From Hymenobacter sp. HSC-4F20 (GTDB taxonomy: Bacteria > Bacteroidota > Bacteroidia > Cytophagales > Hymenobacteraceae), in assembly GCF_019599275.1 (NCBI RefSeq), contig NZ_JAHZTD010000002.1:868001-932000 (forward strand): a stretch of DNA of 64,000 nt, written 5' to 3'. A model generated the notes under the pieces. The model worked only from the letters and a program-made list of their open reading frames with translations. It searched no databases and was not told the DNA's origin. Every line of letters starts with the position of its first letter. The stretch's first letter is position 1. A program made the position numbers and the translations under genes. Below, one piece after another: positions 33,443 through 43,060 of the stretch.

Positions 33443-34576
33443 ATGGCTGTCATGAAAAAAATGCTGTTTGTTCGTTGGGCGGGGCGGAGCTGGGCAGGGG
33501 CGCTGGCTGGCCTGCTGGCGCTGCTGACTACTGCCGGAGCACCTGCTACCGATAAGCCGCTAGCCTTGCTGCCGGCCACCCCTTCGTTTACCCCTACCCT
33601 CTTCACCATCAAGCAAGTGCGCGACGAGCGGCCGGGCCGACCCGCGGTAGCCTGGCTCCTGCCCGCCGTGCCTTCGGCTGCTACTCCCCTGGTGCCCCGG
33701 CCGCTGGAGCTGCAGGGTGGCACCGAGGCGGCGTTGCGGCAGTTTGTGGCCCGCACCCTACCCGCCCACCCGGCCCGTTACGGAGTAACTATGCGGGTGC
33801 GCGAGTGTCGGGTACAGGAAAGCGCCGGGGCGGCCGGACAGGCGGCCGGGCAGGTGAGCATACACCTGGCCTTCGACTGGGTAAATCCGGAGGGCCGCGC
33901 AATTACGCTGACTGAATACCGCGGCGGGGCCCGCTACCTGCGTCCCCTGGCCAGCCGGGCAGTGGTAGAGCCCACCCTGCGACAGGCTTTGCTCGGGGGG
34001 CTGGCCTACTTCAATACGTGGCTTACCCGCGCCGCCACTCATGATGTGCGCCTGGCTACGGCCGTGCATCCTACCTTCCGCTACCACACCGCCCAAACAG
34101 AAGCCGATACCGTGTTCTACGACCCGGCCCGCCCCCTGGCATGGTCTGACTTTACGGGCCAGCCCCGACCGAAAGGCCGCTACGCGGCATCGGTGTTTCC
34201 GAGCTTTGCCTACCAGGGCCGGCCGCGCGTAGTGAATGGGGTAGTGGAGCTGGAGATGATTCTGAAAGTGTTTGTGGTGCGCAGCTCCTCCTGGGTTGAC
34301 CCCGGTCAGCAAACCGCCGAGCACTTAAACCACGAGCAGCGCCACTTTGATATTGTGCGGCTGGTGGCCGAGAGGTTCCGCCGCAAGGCTACCCCCGACA
34401 GCCTTACGGTGGAAGACTACAACAGCATTCTGCAACTCCAGTATTTGAAGTCGTTCACCGAAATGAATCACATTCAGGAGCAATACGACGCGGAAACCCA
34501 CGGCAATCCTGTTGCCCAGGAACGCTGGAACCGCCGCATCGACGAAGAATTACGTCAGTACGGCATCAAGAAGTAA
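33443..34576 (+). CDS. DUF922-type putative zinc protease, exported
   Basis: A 377-aa exported protein (signal peptide about 1-33, ending TTAGAPA). The second half has DPARPLAWSDFTGQ, typical of DUF922 families, and a metal-site-like HLNHEQRHFDIVRL followed by a Glu/Asp-rich helix and IQEQYDAETHGNP. This arrangement recalls HExxH-type peptidases, with the His-Glu pairs spaced as in the DUF922 group. The alternative start at 33452 would shorten it by three residues. A terminator shared with the convergent gene lies at 34594-34629. Confidence 0.7.
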   Translation: MAVMKKMLFVRWAGRSWAGALAGLLALLTTAGAPATDKPLALLPATPSFTPTLFTIKQVRDERPGRPAVAWLLPAVPSAATPLVPRPLELQGGTEAALRQFVARTLPAHPARYGVTMRVRECRVQESAGAAGQAAGQVSIHLAFDWVNPEGRAITLTEYRGGARYLRPLASRAVVEPTLRQALLGGLAYFNTWLTRAATHDVRLATAVHPTFRYHTAQTEADTVFYDPARPLAWSDFTGQPRPKGRYAASVFPSFAYQGRPRVVNGVVELEMILKVFVVRSSSWVDPGQQTAEHLNHEQRHFDIVRLVAERFRRKATPDSLTVEDYNSILQLQYLKSFTEMNHIQEQYDAETHGNPVAQERWNRRIDEELRQYGIKK

Positions 34577-34593
34577 GTCTTAGCATCTGCCAC

Positions 34594-34629
34594 AAAAAAG
34601 CCCGCTTCCGGTTCAGGGAGCGGGCTTTA
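34594..34629. terminator. Terminator between convergent genes
   Basis: AAAAAAGCCCGCT and AGCGGGCTTT arms between the stops at 34576 (plus) and 34652 (minus). Confidence 0.65.
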
Positions 34630-34651
34630 CTGCCTTTAAAGGGGTAGGCGC

Positions 34652-35314
34652 TTAGCGCTTTACTTTTACTTCCCCATCATCGGCGTCGCGCTTTACTTTG
34701 GTGCCGTTGGGGTACTCAACTTTGGTGTCGCCGTCTTTGTCGCGCTTCACGACTTTGCCGTTGGCGTACACGATTTTCAGTTCGCCGTTTTTCTTCTTCT
34801 CATACTTCACCACAGCCGGGCCACGGCGGGCCGGGCGAGGCGCTGCTTCACGCGTTACCACTACTGTATAGGGCGTGCCCTCGTAGTACGTGCCGCGGTT
34901 GGCCGAGTAGGTGTTGTATTGTGGCTCCGTCACGATGGTTTTCACGGAACGGTCCGTCTCGTCATTCACGGAACGGAGGGCAGCATAACGGCCCGTGGTA
35001 TCGGTGGTGTAGCGGCTGTTTACCTGATTGAGACGGCGGCCCCGGCTGTAGTACGTCTGGCCGATGCGGCTCACGGTGGTGGTGTCGGTTAGCTCCAGGT
35101 CGTTGGTGATGCGGTTCACCACTTCATCGGCATCAGAGCGGTAGGCCAGTGTGTCGGAGGTAGCATCGGCGTTGGCCATGCTGGCGTCGTTCACAACTAC
35201 AGCCGTATCGGCTGAGGGCGTGGTGGCGGCTTCGGTAGCAGCCTTCTGATCCTGATTGCAGGCAGCAACGGCCAAGGTGGAGGCCGCCGAGAGTAAGAGC
35301 AAGGACTTATTCAT
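34652..35314 (-). CDS. Lipoprotein of unknown function with a basic C-terminal repeat
   Basis: A 220-aa lipoprotein (signal and lipobox TLAVAACNQ). The middle part is rich in Thr/Asp and has DLELTDTTTVSRIGQTYYSR, suggesting a short helical domain. The last 60 residues contain YANGKVVKRDKDGDTKVEYP and PNGTKVKRDADDGEVKVKR, three related short repeats of alternating basic and acidic residues, like the MORN/toxin_YwqK strand repeats. No function is recognised. It is divergent from the DUF2807 gene. Confidence 0.6.
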   Translation of the reverse strand: MNKSLLLLSAASTLAVAACNQDQKAATEAATTPSADTAVVVNDASMANADATSDTLAYRSDADEVVNRITNDLELTDTTTVSRIGQTYYSRGRRLNQVNSRYTTDTTGRYAALRSVNDETDRSVKTIVTEPQYNTYSANRGTYYEGTPYTVVVTREAAPRPARRGPAVVKYEKKKNGELKIVYANGKVVKRDKDGDTKVEYPNGTKVKRDADDGEVKVKR

Positions 35315-35551
35315 GATGGAGAGAGTTCGGTCAGAGAAATACCCCAGTGGTATCCGGGGGATGGTGGCGCTTACGCAGGCCAGCGCCCCGATGTTTCCGG
35401 CCTGTTACGGGCAAGTTGGTGCACCAGAAGGGGGTAGCAGATCAGTACATTTCTGATATTGAGTGAAAAGCAGAAGCCTGGGCAACGGTTTGGGCTGGCT
35501 CTGCATCTGACCTGCTGCCTACCCTCTTTCTTCACCTTAACCCCATAGGCC

Positions 35552-36214
35552 ATGAAAACGACTACTTTCTTCCGGACCCTAGCTACGGCCGCTGTCCTGG
35601 GGGCCAGCGCCCTAACCGCCGCCGCTCAGCAAACCCGCACGGTTAGCTCTTTTCAGGCTATAAAAGCCAGCGGGGCTATCAATCTGTTCCTGAAGCAGGG
35701 CGCCACGACCGAAGTGAAGGTAGATGCCCCGGCCGACGTGCTGGCGCGCATCAAAACCGAAGTGCAAGGCAACACCCTGGCCATCTACCGCGAGAAGGGC
35801 TCCATGCTGTCCTGGGGCAATGAGAAAGTGAACGTGTACATCACCTGCCCTACCCTCACGGGCCTGGAAGTAAGCGGCGCTTCGGACGTGAAAAGCGACA
35901 CGCCCTTCACGGCTGATGCCTTCACCATCCGGGCCAGCGGCGCCTCGGATGTAACAATGGCCCTGAACGCCAAAAGCCTGACCGCCCATGCCTCCGGAGC
36001 CAGCGACGTGCGCCTGACCGGCCGTGTAGAGCGCCAGCAGGTACACATCAGCGGCAGCAGCGACTACCAGGCCTACAACCTGCAGAGCCGCACCGCCGCT
36101 GTGGAAGCCAGCGGCTCGTCTGATGCCTACGTGGCTGTCAGCGAGGAGCTGTCGTCGCGCACCAGCGGCTCCAGCGACATTCACTACAAAGGCAAGCCGC
36201 GGGTAACCAAGTAG
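35552..36214 (+). CDS. Exported DUF2807 (GIN domain) protein
   Basis: A 220-aa protein with a signal peptide (TLATAAVLGASALTAAAQ). It forms a single head-GIN domain: FQAIKASGAINLFLKQG, LTGLEVSGASDVKS, FTIRASGASDVTM, LTAHASGASDVRLTG, VHISGSSDYQ, and VEASGSSDAYV. These repeated SGASDV/SGSSD turns form a right-handed beta-helix. The family is frequent in Bacteroidetes and is thought to sit in the periplasm or at the outer membrane; role unknown. The ATG at 35552 begins the signal peptide, and a strong terminator follows. Confidence 0.85.
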   Translation: MKTTTFFRTLATAAVLGASALTAAAQQTRTVSSFQAIKASGAINLFLKQGATTEVKVDAPADVLARIKTEVQGNTLAIYREKGSMLSWGNEKVNVYITCPTLTGLEVSGASDVKSDTPFTADAFTIRASGASDVTMALNAKSLTAHASGASDVRLTGRVERQQVHISGSSDYQAYNLQSRTAAVEASGSSDAYVAVSEELSSRTSGSSDIHYKGKPRVTK

Positions 36215-36238
36215 TAGCATTAGCTACCGAACGAAAAC

Positions 36239-36276
36239 AAGCGGCGGCCGCTCTCAGGAGCGGCCGCCGCTTTTAT
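36239..36276 (+). terminator. Terminator of the DUF2807 gene
   Basis: GC-rich 14-bp arms (36239-36252, 36259-36272) followed by a T-run, 24 nt after the stop. Confidence 0.75.
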
Positions 36277-36327
36277 TATTCACGAAGGATAAAGCACCTC
36301 GATAGGACACCTACATAAGACGTTGGG

Positions 36328-37671
36328 TTAGCGCAGGGGGGTAGCGGCCGTGCCCTGGCGCACGAAGAGCATGGCATCGTAGGTGACGCCGAGCTGAGTG
36401 TCGGCGTAGTAGTCCTCGCCTCCAACTGTTTGGCCTACTAGGCGGTGTGGGCGCTTCAGGTCCTGGGCTCCCAACTGGTGAGTATTAAAGAAGTAGAGCG
36501 GGCTGCTCACCTGGCTCATAGCTGCTTCCCAGGAGCCGGCCTTGGGCGCCGAAAGGGGGTAGGACGCCATGATGCTGGCCGGAGAAATGAACACATCCTT
36601 GGTAGCCGCGAAGGTGCCCGCGCCGGTAGCCGTAGCCAGCACGAAATACTGGCCGGGGAACATGCGCTCAATGTAGTCGCCGGTGCCGCCACCGTTGCTG
36701 CGGTCGTCGGCAGCGGCTATCGTGCGGCCCACGTGGGCGTCGTGGGCCCAGATAATTACCTTGTGGTTGCCGCTGGCAATGAACTTGGTCATTTCGGCAA
36801 AGGCGCTGTCGCGGGAAGAGTTGCGCTTGAATTTCTCGTACTGATAGAACACATCGAAGCCCAGGTGCGCGTTTTTGGCGGCGCCGGCCAGCACTTCCCG
36901 CTGCTTGCGGGGCAGCTTGGTGGTGGGCAGGAGCTGCACCAGCTTTTCGGCGGCCAGGTAGCCCGCGTAGCCGCTGCTGAGCCACTCGGCGCGGTTGCGC
37001 TTGAACGTCTTGTCGCTCATTTTATAGTAGTAGTTATCGTTGTACTGGGCGCTTTTCAGGAGTTGCGCTACCGCGGTCTGTACCTCGGGGCTTTTCGCCT
37101 TGGCCAAGCCTTGTTGCAGCAGCTGCGCATCGGCGGTGGCGAACATGATGTCGATGCCCGTAAGCTCCACTTGGCGGCGCTGGGTGCGGTTGCGGACTTG
37201 CATCCAGGTGAGCACCTCCTCCATCTCGCGGTTTTGCCACATACCGATCAGGTGCTTCTGCATCAGGGGCTTGAGGTCGGTAGCAGTGGTGCGCTGTTGC
37301 AGGGCCTGGTTGAGCAGGTAGGTGTCGCCGTAGGTGTTTTCCAGGCCCAGGCGGTCGAAGCCGTACTCCTCCATCAGGATGCGCGTCAGCCAGAAGCGCA
37401 GCTTGTAGAACTCCGCGGTGCCGTGGGTGCCTTCGCCCATGGCCACCACCTTTTTACCAGTCATTTGCTTTACCAGGGGCTGCACGGCGGTGCGGAAAGC
37501 CTCGAAGCTCTGCATGCTCACGGGGTTGATCAGGCGAGGGTCGAGGGTGAAGCGGGCAGTGTCGGCGGGAGCAACGGCGGCCGCAGCGGGGGCACTGGGT
37601 TGGGCCTGGGCCGCGAGGGTAGCAGTGGTCAGCAGGGCCGAGGCGAGCAGGGAGCGGAAGAAGGTTTTCAT
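36328..37671 (-). CDS. Erythromycin esterase family protein, exported
   Basis: A 447-aa protein with a signal peptide (LLASALLTTATLAAQAQ). The core has the Ere/EreA-like motifs: GEGTHGTAEFYKLRFWLTR (Glu and His of the active site), FDRLGLENTYGDTY, IGMWQNREMEEVLTWM, and the later IIWAHDAHVGR. In enzymes of this family a macrolactone ring is opened, but most Bacteroidetes members are exported with unknown substrate. The ATG at 37671 is chosen since it begins the signal peptide. Confidence 0.85.
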   Translation of the reverse strand: MKTFFRSLLASALLTTATLAAQAQPSAPAAAAVAPADTARFTLDPRLINPVSMQSFEAFRTAVQPLVKQMTGKKVVAMGEGTHGTAEFYKLRFWLTRILMEEYGFDRLGLENTYGDTYLLNQALQQRTTATDLKPLMQKHLIGMWQNREMEEVLTWMQVRNRTQRRQVELTGIDIMFATADAQLLQQGLAKAKSPEVQTAVAQLLKSAQYNDNYYYKMSDKTFKRNRAEWLSSGYAGYLAAEKLVQLLPTTKLPRKQREVLAGAAKNAHLGFDVFYQYEKFKRNSSRDSAFAEMTKFIASGNHKVIIWAHDAHVGRTIAAADDRSNGGGTGDYIERMFPGQYFVLATATGAGTFAATKDVFISPASIMASYPLSAPKAGSWEAAMSQVSSPLYFFNTHQLGAQDLKRPHRLVGQTVGGEDYYADTQLGVTYDAMLFVRQGTAATPLR

Positions 37672-37897
37672 GGGGAAGAGGGGGTAGGGAGTGTCAGAGG
37701 AAAGCCGGCCGTTCAGCGACTGGCAACGACACAAAGGAATGGCCCTCAGAGGCTGAAATGAAGCTTTATTAGACCAAGCCCGCCCCGCATCCGACCAAAC
37801 CGGAGGCCCCATTTTTTGGTCGAAAAAACACCCCGCTTAGTCGAAATAGCCGCTGGCCGGAGTACCAGCCCGTCGGGAAATCTGCCAACTTGCCCCC

Positions 37898-38989
37898 ATG
37901 CAACACAACGCCCCCGACCGGCCCAGCCGCTTCCCCCTCATCTTCGAAATCCTGGTTTGGGGCCTCTACGTGGGCATGTACAAGTACGCTGTGTACATGG
38001 AAAGCGTGGCCGTGCGCCCAGCGGGCCGAGCCAATTTTCCCTACCCCCAACTTATCCTGTTTGCGCTGGCAGCTACCCTCTACATCATCCCGTACTACCG
38101 TTGGCTGGTGCCCACGCTGCTACGCCGTAGGCGCTACGCACTGCTGGGAGTAGCCTCGGTGTTGTTCTTGTGGTGGGGCATCAAGGTGAACGTGGCCGCC
38201 GCGCACTGGGCGTTTCAGGGGGTAGCGAGTCCGCCGTTGCTGCGCGGGTTTTACCAGCAGGGGTTTGCCGAGGCGGCGGCCCAGGCACTGGCCCTGCGCA
38301 ATACCTACATCAGTTTGCTGTTCACCGATTTGCTGGCCTTTAGCTGCGTGGCCTTTGTGCGCTATGCCTTTGAGAATGAGTACCGGCGGCGCCACCTGGA
38401 GAAGGACCACTTAGCCCTGCAGCTGGAGCAGCTCAAAAGCCAGCTGCAGCCCCACTTCCTGTTTAACACGCTCAACAGCATTTACGGCCTGAGCCTGGCG
38501 GGCTCGCCGGAAACGCCGCGCTTTATTCTGCTGCTCTCGGAGCTGATGCGCTACGTGCTCTACGACAGCGGCAAGGAATACATTGGCCTGCCCGAGGAGG
38601 TAGCGTTTCTGGAAAACTACTTTGAGATGGAGCAGCGCAAGTACCCCGGCGCCCAGATTCAGCTCACTACCCAGGGCCCGACGGCCGGGGTGCAGGTGCC
38701 CCCACTACTGCTGCTGCCTTTGGTAGAAAACAGCTTCAAGCACGGCCGCCACCACTTCTCGGACCAAGCCAGCGTGCAGGCTACCCTTAGCAGCCAGCCC
38801 GGCCGCCTGCACTTCCGCATCGAAAACGATATGCTGCCCGAAGCGCCGACTACGGCCACCAAACGCAGCGGCGGCATCGGGCTGGTCAACATCCGGCAGC
38901 GCCTGCAGCTCTACTACCCCGGCGCCCACGAGCTGCACCTCACGGAGCACAATGGCCGCTACCGCGCCGAGCTGACGCTTACCCTGTAA
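37898..38989 (+). CDS. LytS-family sensor histidine kinase
   Basis: A 363-aa membrane kinase with about four transmembrane helices in the first 150 residues (LIFEILVWGLYVG; LILFALAATLYIIPY; YALLGVASVLFLWWG; TYISLLFTDLLAFSCVAF). The His_kinase domain (PF06580 type) has H186 in QLQPHFLFNTLNSIYGLS, then LLLLPLVENSFKHGR and GGIGLVNIRQRL. Start and stop are normal. The LytTR response regulator follows after 42 nt, so the two are cognate partners in one operon. Confidence 0.93.
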   Translation: MQHNAPDRPSRFPLIFEILVWGLYVGMYKYAVYMESVAVRPAGRANFPYPQLILFALAATLYIIPYYRWLVPTLLRRRRYALLGVASVLFLWWGIKVNVAAAHWAFQGVASPPLLRGFYQQGFAEAAAQALALRNTYISLLFTDLLAFSCVAFVRYAFENEYRRRHLEKDHLALQLEQLKSQLQPHFLFNTLNSIYGLSLAGSPETPRFILLLSELMRYVLYDSGKEYIGLPEEVAFLENYFEMEQRKYPGAQIQLTTQGPTAGVQVPPLLLLPLVENSFKHGRHHFSDQASVQATLSSQPGRLHFRIENDMLPEAPTTATKRSGGIGLVNIRQRLQLYYPGAHELHLTEHNGRYRAELTLTL

Positions 38990-39031
38990 TACTGCCCGCT
39001 ACCTATCTTCCTACCCCTATTCCTTTCGCTG

Positions 39032-39736
39032 ATGACGACTACCCCTGCTCCGGTCCGGTGCCTGATTGTGGACGATGAGCCGCTGGCCCACCAGGTACTT
39101 ACCCAGTTTATCGGCCAGACGCCCGGCCTCACCCTCACGGGCAAGTGCCGCAACGCCATGGAAGCCTACGAGCATTTGGCCCAGCAGCCGGTGGATTTGC
39201 TGTTTCTGGATATTGAAATGCCCCTGATGACGGGCCTCGACTTCTTGCGTAACCTGCGCCAGCCGCCCAAAACCGTCCTGACTACGGCCTACCGCGAGTA
39301 CGCCTACGAAGGCTACGAGCTGGACGTGCTCGACTACCTGCTCAAGCCGTTTTCCTACGAGCGGTTCATGAAGGCCATCAGCCGCTTGCCGGCCCTACAG
39401 CCCGCCCCGCCTGCCGAGGAAACCGCGGAAAAATACTTGCTGGTGAAGGAGCGCCAAGGCCTGCTGAAAGTCCCGCACCGCGACATTATTTACGTGGAAG
39501 GCTGCAAGGACTATGTGAAGCTGATGACGGCCACCAAAACCTACCTACTCCACCAAACTATGAAGGAAATGGTGGAAATACTGGGTCCCAGCTACCTACG
39601 CGTGCACCGCTCTTTCATCGTGGCCGCCGCCCACATCAAGCTCCTGCAGCCCGACACGGTGCACCTCCTCGATGCTACCCTCATTCCCATCGGCAACTCC
39701 TACAAGGCCGAGTTGCTGGCTTTCTTTAAGAAGTAG
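39032..39736 (+). CDS. LytTR response regulator (AlgR/AgrA type)
   Basis: A 234-aa protein with an N-terminal receiver (VDDEP, phospho-acceptor D60 in LLFLDIEMPLMTG, Lys in YLLKPFSYERF) and a C-terminal LytTR DNA-binding domain (EKYLLVKERQGLLKVPHRDI; YVEGCKDYVKLMTATKTYLL; LRVHRSFIVA). It is cotranscribed with the LytS-like kinase. In Bacteroidetes such pairs often control envelope or transport genes; targets here are unknown. Confidence 0.94.
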   Translation: MTTTPAPVRCLIVDDEPLAHQVLTQFIGQTPGLTLTGKCRNAMEAYEHLAQQPVDLLFLDIEMPLMTGLDFLRNLRQPPKTVLTTAYREYAYEGYELDVLDYLLKPFSYERFMKAISRLPALQPAPPAEETAEKYLLVKERQGLLKVPHRDIIYVEGCKDYVKLMTATKTYLLHQTMKEMVEILGPSYLRVHRSFIVAAAHIKLLQPDTVHLLDATLIPIGNSYKAELLAFFKK

Positions 39737-39951
39737 CCACGTCTGGCATAGCCATTCCCCGACACAGCCCGATGACTATTTAACTAGCCGTATTATAGCA
39801 CAACCTTCTACTTCGAGTTCACCCCTACCCCGTCAGCTCAACATAACCCTATCCCACCACGCGGCCGTAGCTTGCCGGAGTTGCAGCCGCTTTTGGCGCC
39901 TGAAGGTTCAGGGCCGGTTGTAGCTTTGGCCCGAACCAGGAGCAGCAGCGC

Positions 39952-41106
39952 ATGACACAGGTACTTGAGGAGAAGATTACGCCCCGGCAGGCGCGGTGGG
40001 CCATTACGTTGTTTTTCTTTGTCTCGGGCTTCGGTTACGCCACGTGGGCCTCCCGCATTCCCGTTATTCAGCAGCAGCTGCACCTGAGCGAGGCCGAGCT
40101 GGGTGGGGTGCTGTTTGCGTTGCCGGCCGGCCTGATGCTGACCCTGCCCGTGACGGGCCGGCTACTCCAGCGCTTCAGCAGCCGGCAGGTAATGCTGGTG
40201 GGGGCCATCCTCTACAACCTGGCGCTGGCCCTGCTGGGCTTCGTGGGCCACACGTGGCAGCTGGTGGCGGTGCTGTTCTGCTTCGGCTCGTCGCGCAACC
40301 TGCTCAACATCTCCATGAACGCCCAGTCGGTGGGGGTACAGGCCCGCTACGACACCTCCATTATTGCCACCTTCCACGGCGTGTGGAGCGTGGCCGGCTT
40401 TGCGGCGGCGGCCGTGGGTACCTTACTTATTGGACAGCGCGTGCCCACGGGCATCCACTTCGTTACGGTTGCGGCGGTGCTTACCGGCGTGGCCTTGTAC
40501 AACTACCGCCACAGCCTGGTGCTGCCGCCTGCTCCGGAAGCCAAGCGCAGCGGTTTCAGCTGGCCCGATAAAGCCCTGCTCAAGTTTGGCCTCATTGCCT
40601 TTGCCTCCATGGCCTGCGAGGGCACCATGTACGATTGGAGCGCCATCTATTTCCAGAAAGCTGTGCTGGTACCCAAGGAAACGGCCACCCTGGGCTTCAC
40701 CATTTACATGGTGGCCATGACGGCCGGGCGCTTCAGCGGCGACCCACTGGCTAACCGCTTCGGGGTGAAGCCCCTGCTCCACTACAGCGGCCTGCTTATG
40801 CTCACGGGGCTACTGCTGGCGGCCCTGCTGCCGGTACCGCTGGCGGCTGGCCTGGGCTTTGCCCTGGTGGGCCTGGGCGTTTCCTGCGTCATTCCGATGG
40901 TATTCGGCATGGCGGGCCGCTCGGCCGCGCTTAGCTCCGGCTCAGCCATTGCGGCTGTTTCTACGGTAGGCTACGTAGGATTTCTGCTGGTACCTCCGGT
41001 GGTAGGGTTTATTGCCGAGTCGGCGGGGCTGCGGTGGTCGTTCGGACTAATGGCCGTGCTGGGAGCCCTGGTGGTGTGGCTGGTGCGGCGCCTACCGGAG
41101 CACTAG
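39952..41106 (+). CDS. MFS transporter
   Basis: A 384-aa polytopic membrane protein with about 12 hydrophobic helices. The first loop motif is visible as GRLLQRFSSRQVMLVGAIL after helix 2, and another repeat in the C-terminal half as GRFSGDPLANRFGVKPLL. It resembles the YbjJ/fucose-permease branch of the major facilitator superfamily. Substrate cannot be assigned. The nearest neighbours on the same strand are the LytTR regulator (215 nt upstream) and a secreted protein, so regulation by that pair is possible but unproven. Confidence 0.82.
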   Translation: MTQVLEEKITPRQARWAITLFFFVSGFGYATWASRIPVIQQQLHLSEAELGGVLFALPAGLMLTLPVTGRLLQRFSSRQVMLVGAILYNLALALLGFVGHTWQLVAVLFCFGSSRNLLNISMNAQSVGVQARYDTSIIATFHGVWSVAGFAAAAVGTLLIGQRVPTGIHFVTVAAVLTGVALYNYRHSLVLPPAPEAKRSGFSWPDKALLKFGLIAFASMACEGTMYDWSAIYFQKAVLVPKETATLGFTIYMVAMTAGRFSGDPLANRFGVKPLLHYSGLLMLTGLLLAALLPVPLAAGLGFALVGLGVSCVIPMVFGMAGRSAALSSGSAIAAVSTVGYVGFLLVPPVVGFIAESAGLRWSFGLMAVLGALVVWLVRRLPEH

Positions 41107-41290
41107 GCTCCCTCTTGTGGCAACACCGGAGAATTCCTGGTTTCCACTCAAGGCACTACCCCTGATTCTTCCGGCGTTGGAGTGATATGCAGGCGCCCCT
41201 TATGCGGCTCAGTTTCACCGGTATTCTGCGTACCTTAGAGGTTTGGCAACCGTGCCCAGGTGGGAGTTACGGGCAGCTGATACGTGTTTG

Positions 41291-42136
41291 ATGAAGTATA
41301 TTCTTGTGCTGCTTCTCTGGGGCCTTTCCCTGCAGGGGTGGGCCGGCCCACCCCTGGAGCCCCTCCAAATTGCCGAGCAGTTTGTGGCCCCCGGCGGCTG
41401 GGCCGATATGAAAGGCTACCTGAGTGGAGAGGCCGCCGGGCAAGCCCGCCGCCAGAGCCTGGGCCAGCAGATTCCGGCTACCCTGCAGCGCCATTGCCAG
41501 CTCCTGCAGCAAGGCCCAGCTACTGCCGTAGTAACCGTGGAGCTGCGCGACTCAGTAAGCCGCAACGATATTTACCTGCACTTCCGCCGCGACTCCACTA
41601 CCTCCGCTACCCCCTGGAAGCTAGCGGCCGTGCGCAGCCTGGCTATGACGCAGCTCGGCCCACCCATGCTTCAGCTGCTCACCGATATGGCCCCCGCCGA
41701 AGTAGCACAGTACAACCAGAAGCACCCCGAGGCCAGCCACGAGTTTATGCTCGGCAACATCCGCCTCTGGATTGGCTCCGATGCCGACATCAGCCAGCAC
41801 TTCCGCCGCAACCAGGCTGCGTTTCAGCGCGCCGCCCGCCTGATTCAGGCCCGCCGCTTCTTCGCCGCCCCTGCTGATTCGGCTGCTACCGGCGAGCAGC
41901 TCGCCAACACCGACGCCGAGGTACAGGCCCTGCTGCGCCCACTCTACATCAGCCGGGTAACCCAGCGTACCCTGGGTGGCGCCGGCGGCCTGGAGTTCAT
42001 CATTGGGGGCGTTACCAACAATACCGTGGGCCTGCTCTACCAGCCCACGGCGGCCCTGGTTCCGGCCATGAGCCCCGAGCGGGTGATTGTGGTCAAACCC
42101 CTGGGCAACGGCTGGTATTTATATAAAACCACCTGA
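41291..42136 (+). CDS. Secreted protein of unknown function
   Basis: A 281-aa exported protein. Residues 1-19 are a signal peptide (YILVLLLWGLSLQGWAG). Later stretches include MLGNIRLWIGSDADISQHF, FQRAARLIQARRFF, LLRPLYISRVTQRTLGG and a hydrophobic IGGVTNNTVGLLYQPT. No cysteine or metal-binding motif stands out. I do not recognise the family. It stops 73 nt before the RluE-like gene and may be cotranscribed with it. Confidence 0.6.
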   Translation: MKYILVLLLWGLSLQGWAGPPLEPLQIAEQFVAPGGWADMKGYLSGEAAGQARRQSLGQQIPATLQRHCQLLQQGPATAVVTVELRDSVSRNDIYLHFRRDSTTSATPWKLAAVRSLAMTQLGPPMLQLLTDMAPAEVAQYNQKHPEASHEFMLGNIRLWIGSDADISQHFRRNQAAFQRAARLIQARRFFAAPADSAATGEQLANTDAEVQALLRPLYISRVTQRTLGGAGGLEFIIGGVTNNTVGLLYQPTAALVPAMSPERVIVVKPLGNGWYLYKTT

Positions 42137-42209
42137 TAGTTTCTGGCGCCGTAGCTTTGTCTCCTCGCCGCGCCCTCCCGGGCCGCCGTTTGGCCCGCTT
42201 CCCGCCCGC

Positions 42210-42821
42210 ATGCTTCCACCTGCTCACCAGCACTTTTTGCTCTACAAACCCTACGGCTACCTCAGCCAGTTCACCAGCGACTTTGCCCGTGAGCTGCGCA
42301 AAAAACGCTTTTTGGGCGAGCTATACCCTTTCCCGGCGGGCACCATGGCCGTTGGCCGCCTTGATGAGCACAGCGAAGGGCTGCTGCTGCTGACCACCGA
42401 CGGGCGCGTGAGTGAGCAGCTGCGCCGCAAAGACGTGGAAAAGGAATACTACGCCCAGCTTGACGGCCTGATTACCGACGAGGCCCTGGCGCAGCTGCAG
42501 AGCGGGGTAGAAATTGGCTTGCGCGAGGGCCGCTACCAGACGCTGCCGGCCCAGGTGCGGCACCTGCCCACCCCCCCTACCCTGCCGCCGCGGGGCCGCA
42601 GTATCCGCTCCGACCGCCACGGCCCCACCAGCTGGGTGGCCATTATTGTCACGGAGGGCAAGTTCCGGCAGGTGCGCAAGATGACGGCCGCCGCCGGCTT
42701 TCCTACCCTGCGCCTGGTGCGCGTACGCATCGGCAACATCACGCTGGGAGCGTTGCAGCCCGGCGAAGCCCGACCAGTATCGGCGCAGGAGCTGCCGCTG
42801 GCTCCCACGGACCCCGGGTAG
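42210..42821 (+). CDS. rRNA pseudouridine synthase (RluE-like)
   Basis: A 203-aa RsuA/RluE-family enzyme lacking an S4 domain. It has the N-terminal HFLLYKPYGYLSQFTSD, the catalytic Asp in TMAVGRLDEHSEGLLLLT, EKEYYAQLDG and the C-terminal ITEGK-type block IIVTEGKFRQVRKMTAAAGF with LVRVRIG. It modifies a uridine in 23S rRNA. The ATG at 42210 (MLPPAHQHFLLYKPYGY) fits the family length. A hairpin with a T-rich tail lies at 42971-42998. Confidence 0.9.
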   Translation: MLPPAHQHFLLYKPYGYLSQFTSDFARELRKKRFLGELYPFPAGTMAVGRLDEHSEGLLLLTTDGRVSEQLRRKDVEKEYYAQLDGLITDEALAQLQSGVEIGLREGRYQTLPAQVRHLPTPPTLPPRGRSIRSDRHGPTSWVAIIVTEGKFRQVRKMTAAAGFPTLRLVRVRIGNITLGALQPGEARPVSAQELPLAPTDPG

Positions 42822-42970
42822 CCACCCGGCCTTGCCTGCGCCGCCCCAACGGGTATATTCCCTTATCTTTCTGGCAGTTCGCTACCTCAGCAGTCGAGGC
42901 CAGGTTATTTGGGGCCGGAATGAAATTTATTATCCCCGCTGCTAGTTAATACCTACTAGCCCGCGCGTAT

Positions 42971-42998
42971 CCGCCGGCTGTACCGGCGGGCCTTTTCC
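42971..42998 (+). promoter_or_regulatory. Hairpin in the cold-shock gene leader
   Basis: CCGCCGG/CCGGCGG stem (42971-42977, 42983-42989) with a GCCTTTTCC tail. It lies 150 nt after the rluE-like stop and 63 nt before the cold-shock ATG. It may be a terminator for rluE or an attenuator in the cold-shock leader. Confidence 0.45.
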
Positions 42999-43060
42999 GG
43001 ACTCTCCGGGCGCTTACCCTCTCTTACATCTCCTACACTTTTTCACCAACGATACTGGCC